Made by a program: the position numbers and the translations under genes
The notes under the pieces: model-generated
Told to the model about the DNA's origin: nothing
The model's input: the letters and a program-made list of their open reading frames with translations, nothing else
Databases searched by the model: none
Assembly (NCBI GenBank): GCA_026545765.1
Contig: CM048844.1
Span: 64,789,035 to 64,853,034 of the forward strand
Source of the DNA: Plantago major
Taxonomy: Eukaryota; Streptophyta; Magnoliopsida; Lamiales; Plantaginaceae
DNA: 64,000 nt
Direction: 5' to 3'
Part shown: piece after piece, positions 11,036-21,852 of the stretch
Layout: every line of letters starts with the position of its first letter
Position numbering within the stretch: position 1 is the first letter of the stretch

Positions 11036-12765
11036 TTATTCATACCAATAATCTGCAAAATCTTGGAGCAGAGAATTTGGTCTGCGCTTCATGGAACCTG
11101 TGAATATAATTTCGAACAAAATGGACGGACTCCATTGGATCATAATATCGCTTCTAGTGCACAACTTTATTACGATTGCTCCATAGGCTCCAACATGAGC
11201 AAACCACAAACTTGAAGTCTTTCTTGCTAAGATTCTGTTTAGCATCCCGAAACCATTCCCACATATATAGTAGAAGTACCTGTATCAATGATATGAGACG
11301 GGAGCCCAATAAACCTGAGAGTAATGGCATTCCTTCATAACATGGATAATAGACTTCAGACCAACACTACACATGACAAATATTATCTACTTTAATATGC
11401 CGACGATGTAAAGAAGAAAGAACAGGTGACGCTTCACGCATCACCTTCCAGGTAAAAACTTTAATTTTGTTGGGAACTCTAAGGTGCCAAATCCAATCCC
11501 AATTTCGATCAGTTGTGTTACTACTCTACCCATTTACAAAGGACTGCTGAGTATTTCTTAGCTCACGAGCAACATGATAGGCAGAACGTACGGAACAAAT
11601 TCCGAATGTAGCAAAATGCAAAACTCTCAGATATGCACTATTTCTGGAAGCTAAAGGAATTTGAAGTATAGCATTGGCATCATCATCGCAGAAAATGAAC
11701 CAAGTACTCATCCCACCCTTCACCATTATCTTGGATAAGAACCGCTACCGGAGTATCCCCATGCCCATAAGATCTGGTGTGTAAGGTTTAAGGCCCCCCT
11801 CTCTTGGAATCCAATTGTCTTTCCAAATGTCTATATCCACACCGTCACCCACACGTCATCTAACCCCTTTACGCACAAGCTACATAGCCCTATAAATACT
11901 CTTCCATGTAAAAGAAGCATTTGATTTAGGTGGGGCCTCAAGAATATCCGAGTTGGGAAAATACTTAGCTTTAAAAATCCTACTAAGCACGGAATCCGGG
12001 AATTGAATTACTCTCCAAATTTGCTTCCCTAACATAGCAAGATTAAAAGACCTAAGATCCTGGAACCCCATTCCTCCATCTCTCTTTCTGTCACAAATTA
12101 AGAGTATGCCAATTAACCCAATGAATTTTTTTTTTTACCCCCATTACCCGACCAGAATTTAGCAATAATAGATTCTATATGTCTCATTGAGGAGGTACTT
12201 GGGTAGTTTGAAACAACCCATCACATCGGTTGGGATAGCTTGAATTACCAACAGTATAAGAACCTCCTTCCCACCCTTGGATAACAATTTATTCTCATAC
12301 CATTGCACTTTCGACCAAACTCGCTCCTTAAGCCACCTAGACACTTCTTTTTTCGATCTCCCAATCTCCGTCGGTAAGCCTAAATACTTAACATGTTTAT
12401 CGACCACCTTCACAGGAAGAAACCCCTTCACCTCACCCACCCTCTCACTCCCCACATTCCTACTAAACACTAATGTTGACTTTTCAATATTTATCACTTG
12501 ACCGGAAGCCAAACTATAGCGATGTAGAATATCCACAATTTCCCTCGCAGCACTCGAAGTTGCTTGACAGAATAAAAGTGTATCATCATCAAACAACATA
12601 TGGGAGATCCTCGGTGCACTTAGAGTAACCGCCACTCCTCGTAGCACCTCCCTCCTCTCGGCATCACGTAACCAGGCATAAAAAGCTTCCGTACAAAACA
12701 AGAATAAATAAGGAGACAGAGGATCCCCGACGAATCCCCGTTGATGTGACAATGAAATGTGCAAT
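11036..12765 (-). mobile_element. L1-type LINE relic, RT C-terminal part and zinc-finger region
   Basis: The minus strand carries the second half of a non-LTR reverse transcriptase: GDPLSPYLFLFCTEAF, then MLFDDDTLLFCQA (FADD catalytic box with Ala changed to Asp, near 12590), then VINIEKSTLVFSRN and KYLGLPTEIGRSKKEV. Downstream are GMGFQDLRSFNLAMLGKQIW (12071 leftward), an RVGDG...IWKDNWIP block near 11800-11870, CSVRSAYHVAREL near 11560, and the terminal CSCWSLWSNRNKVVH block near 11150. Several stops and frame changes interrupt it. The endonuclease and N-terminal RT are absent, consistent with the usual 5' truncation of LINEs at about 12765. No poly(A) tail is evident at the left end. It is dead. 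Confidence 0.9.
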
Positions 12766-15700
12766 TTTTCATGCTTTTAGACCCTCGTTTTTTGCCCAAG
12801 ATTCAATAATTTATATCGAGCACACTACTGTCCGACTAAAATTTAAAGGGTTTCGTGACAAATAAAAATGCTTTGGCAGGAATAGAGAAACATATCTTTT
12901 TTCTATTTATAAATTATTATTTATTATTATTGCTTAAATACCGTCTTTTTTTAGTAGATCTATAAAGTCTATACGAATAGTCAAGATTAAGTAAGAGATA
13001 TAATCATAAGTGTGCTTGTTCTTCATTATTTAGAAAACACACCTTTGGTCTGGTCCTTTATGCCTTGGCCTAGAAATCTTTTTTCTTATCACAACTAAAA
13101 AAATAAGTAGACTAATTTTCTTTCTAGAATTTCCGGAATACTACTTAGACACTGTTTTTTTCAACTGAAATTTACTGAATTGAACTGAACTGAATTATAG
13201 TATAAAATATAACTAAGCATAATGTAATGTAATCGAACTAAATGGAATCGAATCGAATCGAATGAAGAAACAAGAATATACTTCTTGGTTTAAAGTTATC
13301 AAGTTGCTTTCTGCATGAGATATACTTGACTCTAGCTTAGCCTTAAAAATCTTAATGAATCCTTTCTTTAACATTCTTTAACAAAAGCCACCCTTGTTTC
13401 TATTACTTGCTTAATCAGTTACCTTAAGGAAAGAGCCCACAAAAGGACCATTATTGATTCCAGTAAAATATATAGTATTAAGATATAAGTATTAAGAATA
13501 GCTAAAATTAATTGGTTATCATTTAAAAGTCACATGCAGCTCACAATTTTTAACTAGCTTGCATTCTATAATTTTCTAGATTCTGGTACTTTATTTCTGA
13601 GGGAGTGCCTTAAAAAATGAGTATAAGTGTTTCCGGAGCAACAAATCAAAAAAATAGAGGTAACACGGCATGAATAGTAATATAGTATTAAACCACAAGC
13701 ACGAGCAGACCTTTGGCAGAAACTTTATACAGATACAGGATTAAGTAAGAAACAAAAATGAATAATCTAAGGATACAATACAATAAGTTCGGGACACTAC
13801 AATAGGAAATAGGTTTAAATAGAATGAAAAAGATCTCTTCTTTGTTGAACAATACGAACATATTGATAGTCCTCCAGAATAGTGTGTTCCTCACAAAGCT
13901 TAATTTAATTTTTATAATGAGAAACTGCCTAGTAATCAACTTAGAACCGCGCATAGGAAAACAATCAAACATCTTTATTTGTGCTATAATCTTGTAAGAA
14001 CACAGCAAGCTGACAAAGAAGCGGAGCAAACATATTTCATACGAAAAGAGAAGTTGGGTCTTGGTTATTAAGTGAGTTACTAGAGATTGTCAAAGAGGAA
14101 AGTTATACGCTATCTACTATATTTTCTACTATAATCTGTGTTTATGGGCTTTAATAAAAGGCGGATTCCTTGTAACAACGAACTTATTATACCACTATGT
14201 AACTAGGCTGCCCCAATTCCTACATTTTCTTTATTTAGTTTTAGTATACAATTGCCTACTAAGAACCCTAACACTGTACCTAAATGTTGGTCTCTGATCT
14301 CTTCTTAATATATATAAATTAATATATATAAAAATCTATATAAAATTAAGGAAAGTTATTCTTGTTTGAATAAGCCATTTCATTGACTTTTTTTGCAAAA
14401 ATATGACTATGATAAATAGATACTTGAAGTTTTCTTTCTTTCTGCCCTATTCTATATCTACACAAACTACAAAAGAACTATTTCGAGAGTTATAAAAGAC
14501 ATAAAGGATTGAATTCTTCTATCTAATAAAGTAAGAAGGATATGTAAGGAAACAATAAAACAAGAAGACAGCAAAAAGAGAGGACACTCAGAGAAATGTT
14601 CCAAAACGAGAGTCTTAAGCACCTGTGGATTACTCTTCTGCTTTTTTTTCTTCTTATTGTTCTATTATTATCTATCTTCTATCTCTTCTTCTCTCTTCGG
14701 GGGACTGATGGTTCTCTCTTCTCTGCAATGGACCCCCGTATTTGTGTATTTGTATGTAGTACTAAGGCTAAAGTCAAATTCCAAGTTGAGCAAGTGTCAT
14801 TTTTCTTTTATCTCTATTTTATCTCTAGTAGTTTTATCTACAGAATCTGTTAATTAATCTGTTGTTATAAAAAGAATCTTATTTCACACTCAACGAGATG
14901 GCTTACTTTACTGCTCCCTTTTATTATATTTCTGCCCGCACTTTAATTTGTCGTATAGATTGACCTACTTCCTCCTTTATTTTTCCAAGCAGGCCTTTCT
15001 GATGAGTAGCATTCTCCAAATGGCTTTCTTATCATGTTAATGACCTTGATTTAGTTTTTCTGATCCCTTACATTAGAAAATCCCTTATTGAACTTCTCTA
15101 CCTTATTTCTACTCAAATTCTCATATAAGTACTCCTTTTCCGTAAACTTCCACTTCTTAATCTTTGTCCACAAAAACATAGGTTTAAGACGTATGCGGGA
15201 GTAAACTTTCTGAGTTTCTGTCCAATCTTAATTTAAAAAGACAAATTCTTAGGTTGACACATACGTTTTATGGGATTTATGAAAAATACAACAAGTGTCT
15301 CTTAAGGGAATTTACCCGAGCTTGCTTTTCTACATGGTGAGCATGAACATTTCATCTTTTTGTCCCAATTTATATAGTGATCTGCAGAAAAAACCTCAGA
15401 CCCATGTGTAGATGAAAATAATCTTAAATAAATGGATAGGTAACAAAATACAACAAACCTAGAGTGTCTCGTGTTGTAAAGAAGGAAGCTTCCCTATTAT
15501 ACCTCATACGGCTCTATTTATGGCTGCTATATGAGAAACAAAGTAATAAACTCTACCTGCTTTTCTCCTTTAAGGGACTCCTTGCCAAGAATATCATTTA
15601 CTAGTAATAACCCGTGACATCTAATTTACTTTTAATATTATACCAGAAAGAGAATAATTCAATCGGCATAATTAGAGTACTCAAACTAACAACAATACAT

Positions 15701-16599
15701 GCTCATAATAGAATTTAATCCACTTCAAAGTAAAACAAAAAAAACGTTCGTATATTAGTTGTAATTCAAACTCAGCAGAAAACAAAATAAAGAAAGATGT
15801 TTTTCCCTAACACATTTTCCTGAAAAATCTTATTTTCCTCTATTCTTTTTCTTTTTCACGTTTTTCCTCAAACCAAATGAAGCCTAAGTTACTTTAAAGG
15901 GTGCAAAATTTTTTGCTTGTAGACAATGTTGGTTATGGCCATAGCAAGTTCGTGTAATCTGGTGAAAATGTTAAATAATTGTGTATGGTGTTCCTTGTTT
16001 GACATTGATTTCAAACATAAGTGCATCTCCAGTGCAACCAATGGGATTCAATAATATTATCGTTTCCTATTTTTTTTTTTTGAGAATTATCGTTTCCTGA
16101 ATTACTCTATATTTTCACCGGTTTAGCTTTTAAATGGGTAAGGTCCAACTTAATCGAACCCGTTTGAAACTAAAGGGTTGATTCATGTTGGTTATGGTAA
16201 TTTGCATGTATACGACCTCAACACGATAATTATTAACAGGTAAATCATCAGATAGGTGTTTACTAAAATCAACTCGTCTGACCCGTTTGAAAATAAGGCA
16301 AAATGAACTCGTTTTCAAATTCTCAATTTTCAAATTTATTTGTGTTCATGAATTTGTTATATAAGCTTTTAAACGGGCCGAAAACAACCCGAACTAATCT
16401 CGTTAAGGACCCAATGGGTTGATACCCAATATTCTTATCTAGTTGAAACTATCTATGTACTCCATCCTCCTCGGTTGAGAACATAATGCATTAGGGTGGG
16501 CGCGTAATTTTAGGTGAAAAAATATAAGAAATTAATAAAACATAATAATGTAGTTTTCTGCCCGGCTGAAACTGTCCATGTTCAAGAAGTATCAACCTT
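12766..16599. other. Long gene-poor stretch
   Basis: AT-rich DNA. I find no credible coding region: short frames near 13688-14029 and 14596-14857 are low-complexity Phe/Leu/Ser stretches without family signature. A CT-rich run lies at 14640-14700, and GAATCGAATC-type short repeats lie at 13170-13265. A segment at about 16120-16440 has repeated ACCCGTTTGAAA-like words that may be an old transposon edge. No tRNA, rRNA or known microRNA sequence was recognised. Confidence 0.5.
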
Positions 16600-17080
16600 C
16601 ACCAACATGATCTAATGGCAAAGGATATGTGATCTTAACCATTGCAGTGATTATGGGTCCTATGCATAAGGATCTCTTCAAACAATTTCATATGGACCTC
16701 GTCGTCATTTGTTCCATTGACTTCAGCCCCCCTCCAACATGCAATAACCATAAGTTTCTTGATGATTTCAACATTGACCTTGCATCCACCATAATTGTAA
16801 AATAACAAATATAAGTACATGTTAGAGAAATTCACTCACGTCTTTTAAATGATCAAGGAGGTGCGGGCATAATATCATGTTTGCTACCTTCAGTATAACT
16901 GGTTATATATGTTTTAAGTGTCCACCAAATACGACAACTAATCTATTGAATGGTTTCTCATTGACTCCCACTTGCACCTATCATTACCTCTCTAACATTA
17001 TGGCCAAAGGCCTAAAAAACAAATTATATTATTCATGGAGGCCTTATCCTGTGGCAATGCAACGACATAAATTGCATTGA
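16600..17080 (-). mobile_element. Decayed Helitron (PIF1-like) helicase fragment
   Basis: Three segments on the minus strand line up in order with the Helitron helicase: DKASMNNIICF (near 17050, compare DEAPMNN.YCFEALDR, the Walker B region), NEKPFNRLVVVFGGHLKHI followed by PVILK (near 16930-16960, compare VVFGGDFRQILPVIPK), and GTNDDEVHMKLFEEIL (near 16665-16715, compare G.NDGE...IPEDLLI). Stops lie between and within the blocks, so it is an old relic. The Rep domain and the Helitron ends were not found. Confidence 0.55.
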
Positions 17081-17189
17081 GTATCAAGCAAATGGAAGGC
17101 AATACGGAGTACAATTTAATAACGCAAACATAACGCTACCTCCAAATTTTGTTAGACACCTACTTGTAAACCAAAATAGTTGTGAATTC

Positions 17190-18715
17190 AGTTCATGAGT
17201 TAAAATTATAGTATTATTTTTAAAGTTGAGTTCCAATGTTGCAAATATAAAATTCATTAAGTTGGTTCACACTCCGAATTGAGTTCCAAATTTGGAATCC
17301 TTTTTTCCAGCATTTTACCACAAAACATGGTTTACTATTCAAATTAAAGTTTTCAAGCTGTAATTATCTCATTTTCAAAGTTGGTTTACACATCGAATTT
17401 AGTTGTCAAATTCAAATTACGTACCCCATTCTTAGAGAATATTTGCATACATTGTGGTTTGCCCTTTCAATAGAGTCCTAAAGTTGTAATTACCTTATTA
17501 TTAGAGTTGGTCTGAGTTCCAAATGTGCAACTAACTATTCCAAATAATGAGCTTTACCTTTCAATATAGTCTCCAAGTTATAATTATCACATTTTTGTAG
17601 TTGGTTTGCTCGTCAATTTGAGTTTTCAAGTTAGATTGACCACATTTTTATAGTTGAGTTATGCTACCAATTGAGTTGAGTCCACAAGTTGAAAGTACCC
17701 TTTCTTTGAATAAGTTCTTCATATAACATGGTTTAGTCTTCGAATGTAGTCTCCAAATTGTAATTATAACAATCTTAGAGTTTGTTTACCCCTCGACTTG
17801 AGTTATCAAATGAAATTATTATATTCATAGAGTATTTTACCACATAAAGTGGCGCTTCTAATATAGTTTTACGTTTAAATGATTTCAATCGTAGAATATT
17901 TTTACCGTTCGAACAAAATTCCTAATTCGAAATTATCTCACTGCTAGATTATTTTCAAATAGCATGGATCATCCTTGCATTAGAGTTCCCAAGTTGAATT
18001 ATATTATTCTTATAGTTGTTTTGCCCTTCAAATGGAGTTCTCAATAAAAAATTACTTCATTCTTAAAGATGAGATTAACCTTTGAATTGAATTTCCAAGT
18101 TAAAATTATCTCATTGTTAAAGTGTCTTTACCCTTTGAATTGAGTTCCTGAGGAATTTATGTATTTCTTCCAATAATTTTTTCATATAGTGTGGTTTACT
18201 ATTCAAATAGAGTTCTCAATTTGGATTTATCCCTTTTAAGAGTTGCTTTTAACTTGAAATTGAGTTTTCAAATTGCAATGATCCCATTCTTACAATTTTG
18301 TTTGCTTTCACGTTGAGCTCCCATGTAGGAACTATCTAATTCTAAAATTTGAGCTTACCGTTCGAACTAAGTTTTCAAGTTTTTTTTTTTATCTCATTGT
18401 TATAGTTGATTTGTCATACGAATTGATTTTCCTAGTTGAGTTTACTTTCGAATTAAGTTCCTGTGCTTGAATCATTCCTTCATTAGAGTATTTTTCCCAT
18501 ATAATGTGGTTTATTATCCGAATAGAGTTTCCAAGTTGTAATTATCTCATTCTTATAGTTTATTTGACCTTGGAATTGAGTTCCCACGTTCGAATTATCT
18601 CATTCATAAAGTTGAATTTTACTTTTCGAGTTGAGTTCCAAAGTTTTGGATTATCCCATTCATAAAGTTCGTTTACGCCTCGAATTGAGTTCCTAAATTG
18701 AAATTATCTCTTACT
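17190..18715. repeat. Ancient degenerate ~54-bp tandem array
   Basis: Roughly 1.5 kb of diverged monomers of the form AATTGAGTTCC(C)AAGTTG(A/T)AATTATCTCATTCTTA-AGTT. At the best preserved end, ATTATCTCAT-type starts fall at 18541, 18594, 18650 and 18703, giving a period of 53-56 bp. A longer variant of about 80 bp, marked by CATATAATGTGGTTTA, recurs (near 17320, 17447, 17718, 18182, 18489), suggesting a mixed higher-order pattern. It is non-coding. Confidence 0.8.
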
Positions 18716-19003
18716 TAGCCATATCAGATTTTTCAAAACCGACCCCTGCTATATGGTCTTTTGTTTACCTTAGTACTCACAATTCAAACAATTAGAAATG
18801 ATTCCAAATTTATAATGTAGTTTGAAACTAATTACAACAAACCCAAAAAGTCAAAGATTATCTAATTTTATTTAATTTTATAATGATTTTTTCTATTTTA
18901 ACTTTTCTTTTAGTCTTCTCCTATAATATCAAATATTCAACACTTTTTTCTATTTTATGCTACTCAAATATTTAACGCTATTTTTTTCAATTTATATCTT
19001 ATA
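18716..19003. other. Spacer between repeats
   Basis: AT-rich DNA with no recognised feature. Confidence 0.5.
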
Positions 19004-19427
19004 ATTGGTGTCTATGGATTCGTTCGTCCCGATGAATCCAAAAATATGTTCAAAATATTTTTCGAAGTTTTGTAGATAAAGTTATATGGAATTTAATAAA
19101 AACTACATATGTAGTGAACATACTAAAAATATAAATAGTGGAAGTTATAAGGTTCATTGCATTGTCAAAAATAAAATGTTCCATGACTTATTTTCCAAAT
19201 TTAGAATTTACACAAACAATAGATCTCGTTTAACAATTTGATTTTTTATTTTAATATATAAATAATTTATTTAATTAATAATAATATATAAGATTGGTGT
19301 CTATGGATTCGTCTTGTCACGGTGAATCTAAATATATGTTCAAAATATTTTTTGGAGTTTTGCAGATAAAGTTATATGTGATTTAATAAAAACTATGTAT
19401 ATAGTTAACATACCAAAAATATATAGT
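19004..19427. repeat. Direct duplication of a ~135-bp unit
   Basis: 19004-19136 and 19293-19427 are about 85-90% alike (ATTGGTGTCTATGGATTCG, then ATGTTCAAAATATTTTT, GATAAAGTTATATG and ATTTAATAAAAACTA in the same order). The offset is about 289 bp, with unlike sequence between. This could be one and a half units of a diverged satellite or two insertions of a small element. Confidence 0.7.
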
Positions 19428-19490
19428 ACACTTCTAAATTACTATTTTCTTTTTGATTAATTTTTTAAAAAAAACTCTATGAAATTCAAA

Positions 19491-19530
19491 GAGACATGCC
19501 ACATAGGATCTTGTACATGTGGCATGCCTC
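19491..19530. repeat. Short perfect-looking hairpin
   Basis: GAGACATGCCACAT (19491-19504) and ATGTGGCATGCCTC (19517-19530) pair with one G:T-type mismatch around a 12-nt loop. Function unknown. Confidence 0.6.
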
Positions 19531-19867
19531 TTTATTGAGATAGGTCACCACTTTTATTATATATTTAGATTAGGTACCAAGAATCAGATGGATCATAAAG
19601 TCTTCCTTTTATTTACCTTACCACTTTGTTGAAATAGGAGGCATGCTATGAAATCCTTGAGGAACAAATACATTTGTTATATGGGAGAATTACCAAAATA
19701 AATCACTATAGCAAAACCATTGCAAAAAAGACCCATTCGCTGAAACTGTTTCACATAAGGCTATTCTAATTTAAAACAACTGTGATCGGACGAAAATACC
19801 CCATCACTTTCACCTACATCTTCTCCTTCCTCTGCTCCCTTAGTAATCATCCTCACCATCTCAGATC

Positions 19868-19924
19868 TTCTTCTTCTTCTTCTTCTTCTTCTTCTTCTTC
19901 TTCTTCTTCTTCTTCTTCTTCTTC
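19868..19924 (+). repeat. (CTT)n microsatellite
   Basis: About 19 CTT units in the presumed 5' leader of the captured gene fragment. Its serine-rich translation is a consequence of the repeat and not evidence for a protein. Confidence 0.9.
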
Positions 19925-19983
19925 ACCGAACAACAACTTTACTCTTCTTCTTCTTTACCAAATTGTCCTCTCATTTTTCCACC

Positions 19984-20133
19984 ATGGCTGTCGATTCCGA
20001 GAGCTTCAACACCGCTGTTGCACCGTCGAAGGAGGACGAGGACGCTGGAATTGGAAACCGCCATTACCGATTGTCCGGTGGAAGAAGACGCCATATTCGG
20101 TGATGAGATCCCTGTTATGTGGCACCTTTCACT
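19984..20133 (+). pseudogene. Captured gene start, parent unknown
   Basis: A CT-rich leader leads to CCACCATGGCT, a good plant start context at 19984. The first frame reads MAVDSESFNTAVAPSKEDED and stops at TGA 20101-20103. From about 20045 a second frame continues in the same acidic style (LETAITDCPVEEDAIFGDE), so a small frame shift near 20040-20050 probably broke the original. I do not recognise the parent gene. The fragment lies inside the Mutator-like element, as in Pack-MULEs. Confidence 0.5.
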
Positions 20134-20220
20134 TTTCTATTTTATGAATGAAATGCTCCTTCGTGTCCCGTCTATATTGCCAGTGGCATGTTATGACAAT
20201 GCCCTATGAAATTAAATTCA

Positions 20221-20470
20221 CAACTACTTTTGCTGGTTTCAGTTAGTTTTACAGCAACTTTTGTTGGTTTCAGTTAGTTTCACAGCAAATTTTGTTGGTT
20301 TCAGTTAGTTTCAGAGCAAGTTTTGCTGGTTTCAGTTAGTTTCACAGCAACTTTTACTGGTTTCAGTTAGTTTCAGAGCTACTTCTGCTGGTTTCAGTTA
20401 GTTTCACAGCAACTTTTGCTAGTTTCAGTTAGTTTCAGAGCAACTTTTGTTGGTTTCAGTTAGTTTCACC
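20221..20470. repeat. 31-bp minisatellite, eight units
   Basis: Units of CAACTTTTG(C/T)TGGTTTCAG followed by TTAGTTTCACAG. The last bases alternate CACAG and CAGAG in most neighbours, hinting at a 62-bp dimer. It shares the GTTTCAG word with the array at 20646-21500. Confidence 0.9.
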
Positions 20471-20548
20471 GTAAAATCTAAAACCCAAAGGGGAATGGTG
20501 AACCCCTAAATCAACTGAATTTGAAAACACCCTCCGGGAGCTACGGTC

Positions 20549-20625
20549 TTAACTAGGGTTTAGGGTTTAGGACGGGTCCAGGGGCTACCTCCCTAGACCC
20601 ATCTTAAACCCTAAACCCTAACTAA
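20549..20625. repeat. Inverted telomere-like motif hairpin
   Basis: The left arm contains AGGGTTTAGGGTTTAGG (20554-20570) and the right arm AAACCCTAAACCCTAA (20606-20621). The arms pair over about 35 bp, including GACGGGTCCAGGG against CCCTAGACCCATC, around a loop of 4-5 nt. TTTAGGG is the plant telomere unit; here there are only about two units per arm. Confidence 0.8.
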
Positions 20626-20645
20626 GCGGTTGTCGGGCCTACAAT

Positions 20646-21500
20646 GCTAGTTTCAGGCCCAACAAATGTTAGTTTCAGGGTCATTAAGCTTAGTTTCAAG
20701 TCTATTCTAGCTAGTTTCAGGAACTCAGAAGTTAGTTTCATGTGCATTAATGTTAGTTTCAGGTTCACTAAAAGTTAGTTTCAGGTTCATTAAGCTAGTT
20801 TCAGGAACTCGGAAGTTAGATTCAGGTGCCTTTATATTAGTTTCAGGTGCACTGAAGTTAGTTTCAGGTGCCTTTATATTAGTTTCAAGATCTTTTATGT
20901 TAGTTTCAGAACCACAAAACCTGGTTTCAGGGTCATTAAGCTAGTTTCAGGAACTCAGAAGTTAGTTTCATGTTCATTAATATATTAGTTTCAGGTTCAC
21001 TAAAAGTTAGTTTCATGTTTATTAAGCTAGTTTCAGGAACTCAGAAGTTAGTTTCATGTTTATTAATGTTAGTTTCAGAAACTAAAAATTAGTTTCATGT
21101 TCATTAAAGTTAGTTTCAGGAACTCAAAAGTTAGTTTCATGTTCATTAAAGTTAGTTTCAGGTTCCATCACACAAAACAAAAGGAAAAATTCTAAAAAAC
21201 AAAAACACATAAAAGAATGTAAACAATGTTAGTTTCAAGATCTTTTCTGTTAGTTTCAGCATCATTAGTATTAGTTTCAGTAACTCAAAAAGTTAGTTTC
21301 AGGTCATTAAAGTTAGTTTCAGAAACTCAAAAGTTTCTTGTTCATTAATATTAGTTTCAAGGCCAACAATGTTAATTTCAGAACAAAATACAACATAAGT
21401 ATTAGTTTCAGAAACTCAGAAGTTAGGTTCTTATTCATTAAAGTTAGTTTCAGGATCTCATAAAGTTAGTTTCATGTTCGTTAAAGTTAGTTTCAGGTTC
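20646..21500. repeat. ~21-22-bp GTTAGTTTCAGG minisatellite
   Basis: Nearly 40 units of (G)TTAGTTTCAGG plus a variable tail (TTCATTAA, AACTCAGAA, TGCCTTTATA). A 3'-flank cassette (GGTTCCA...ACAAAA..GAAAAATTCTAAAAAAC) appears at 21155-21210 and again at 21496-21545, so blocks of about 340 bp were also duplicated. Because the unit is close to 21 bp, short frames read through it as LVSG-type repeats; I do not treat these as genes. Confidence 0.9.
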
Positions 21501-21852
21501 CACAATATAACACAAAAGGGGAAAATTCTAAAAAACAAAAACACGAAAATAATGTACAAAAACAAAAATACGAAAATAATGAAACCATGAAATCCATGTC
21601 GAAAACGAGAAGAAAATAGGTGAAAATAGCAAAGAGAGATGAGGAAGAAAGGATGTTGGAGGAAGAAAGCGTGGAGGAAGAAAGGATGCTGGAGGAATAA
21701 GAAAGGAATAAGGGTATTTTGGGAAAAACATGGAAGGAATTAGGGCACAGAAAATAGAATGGACTTTTTTGCAATACTTTTTTTGAGTGGTCCTTTTGTG
21801 CAAGCCCAACCCACAAAGTGGTCCTTATACGCAATTTCCTATTGTTATATTG

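Larger units (their letters stand above)
19683..21841. mobile_element. Non-autonomous Mutator-like element (Pack-MULE type)
   Basis: A 2.16-kb unit flanked by a perfect 9-bp duplication TTGTTATAT (19674-19682 and 21842-21850), the size made by Mutator transposases. The ends are inverted and related: GGGAGAATTACC at the left and TAGGAAATTGCG read inward from the right. Deeper in, CATTGCAAAAAAGACCCATT at the left corresponds to TATTGCAAAAAAGTCCATT on the opposite strand at the right. No transposase is present. Inside are what looks like a captured 5' end of a host gene (19.8-20.13 kb) and two minisatellites. The terminal repeats are imperfect, so it is not very recent. Confidence 0.8.

Noticed and set aside
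13688-14029. A 113-codon minus-strand frame rich in Phe, Leu and Ile
   Set aside because: Composition follows the AT-rich DNA; no conserved motif and no gene-like surroundings.
14640-14720. microRNA precursor
   Set aside because: CT-rich simple sequence without a matching arm; no known mature microRNA sequence was recognised in the window.
14596-14857. Overlapping hydrophobic frames, possible small membrane protein
   Set aside because: They come from a CT-rich simple stretch; two frames are open equally, which argues against selection on either.
19782-20147. A 121-codon frame with a long Ser run
   Set aside because: The Ser run is only the translated (CTT)n microsatellite, and the frame crosses the presumed untranslated leader of the captured gene; a better start lies at 19984.
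20750-20944. A 64-codon frame of LVSG-type repeats
   Set aside because: It arises because the minisatellite unit is close to 21 bp; there is no start context or family match.
20221-21500. CRISPR-like direct repeats
   Set aside because: Units are contiguous and diverged with no unique spacers, and the DNA is a eukaryotic transposon.
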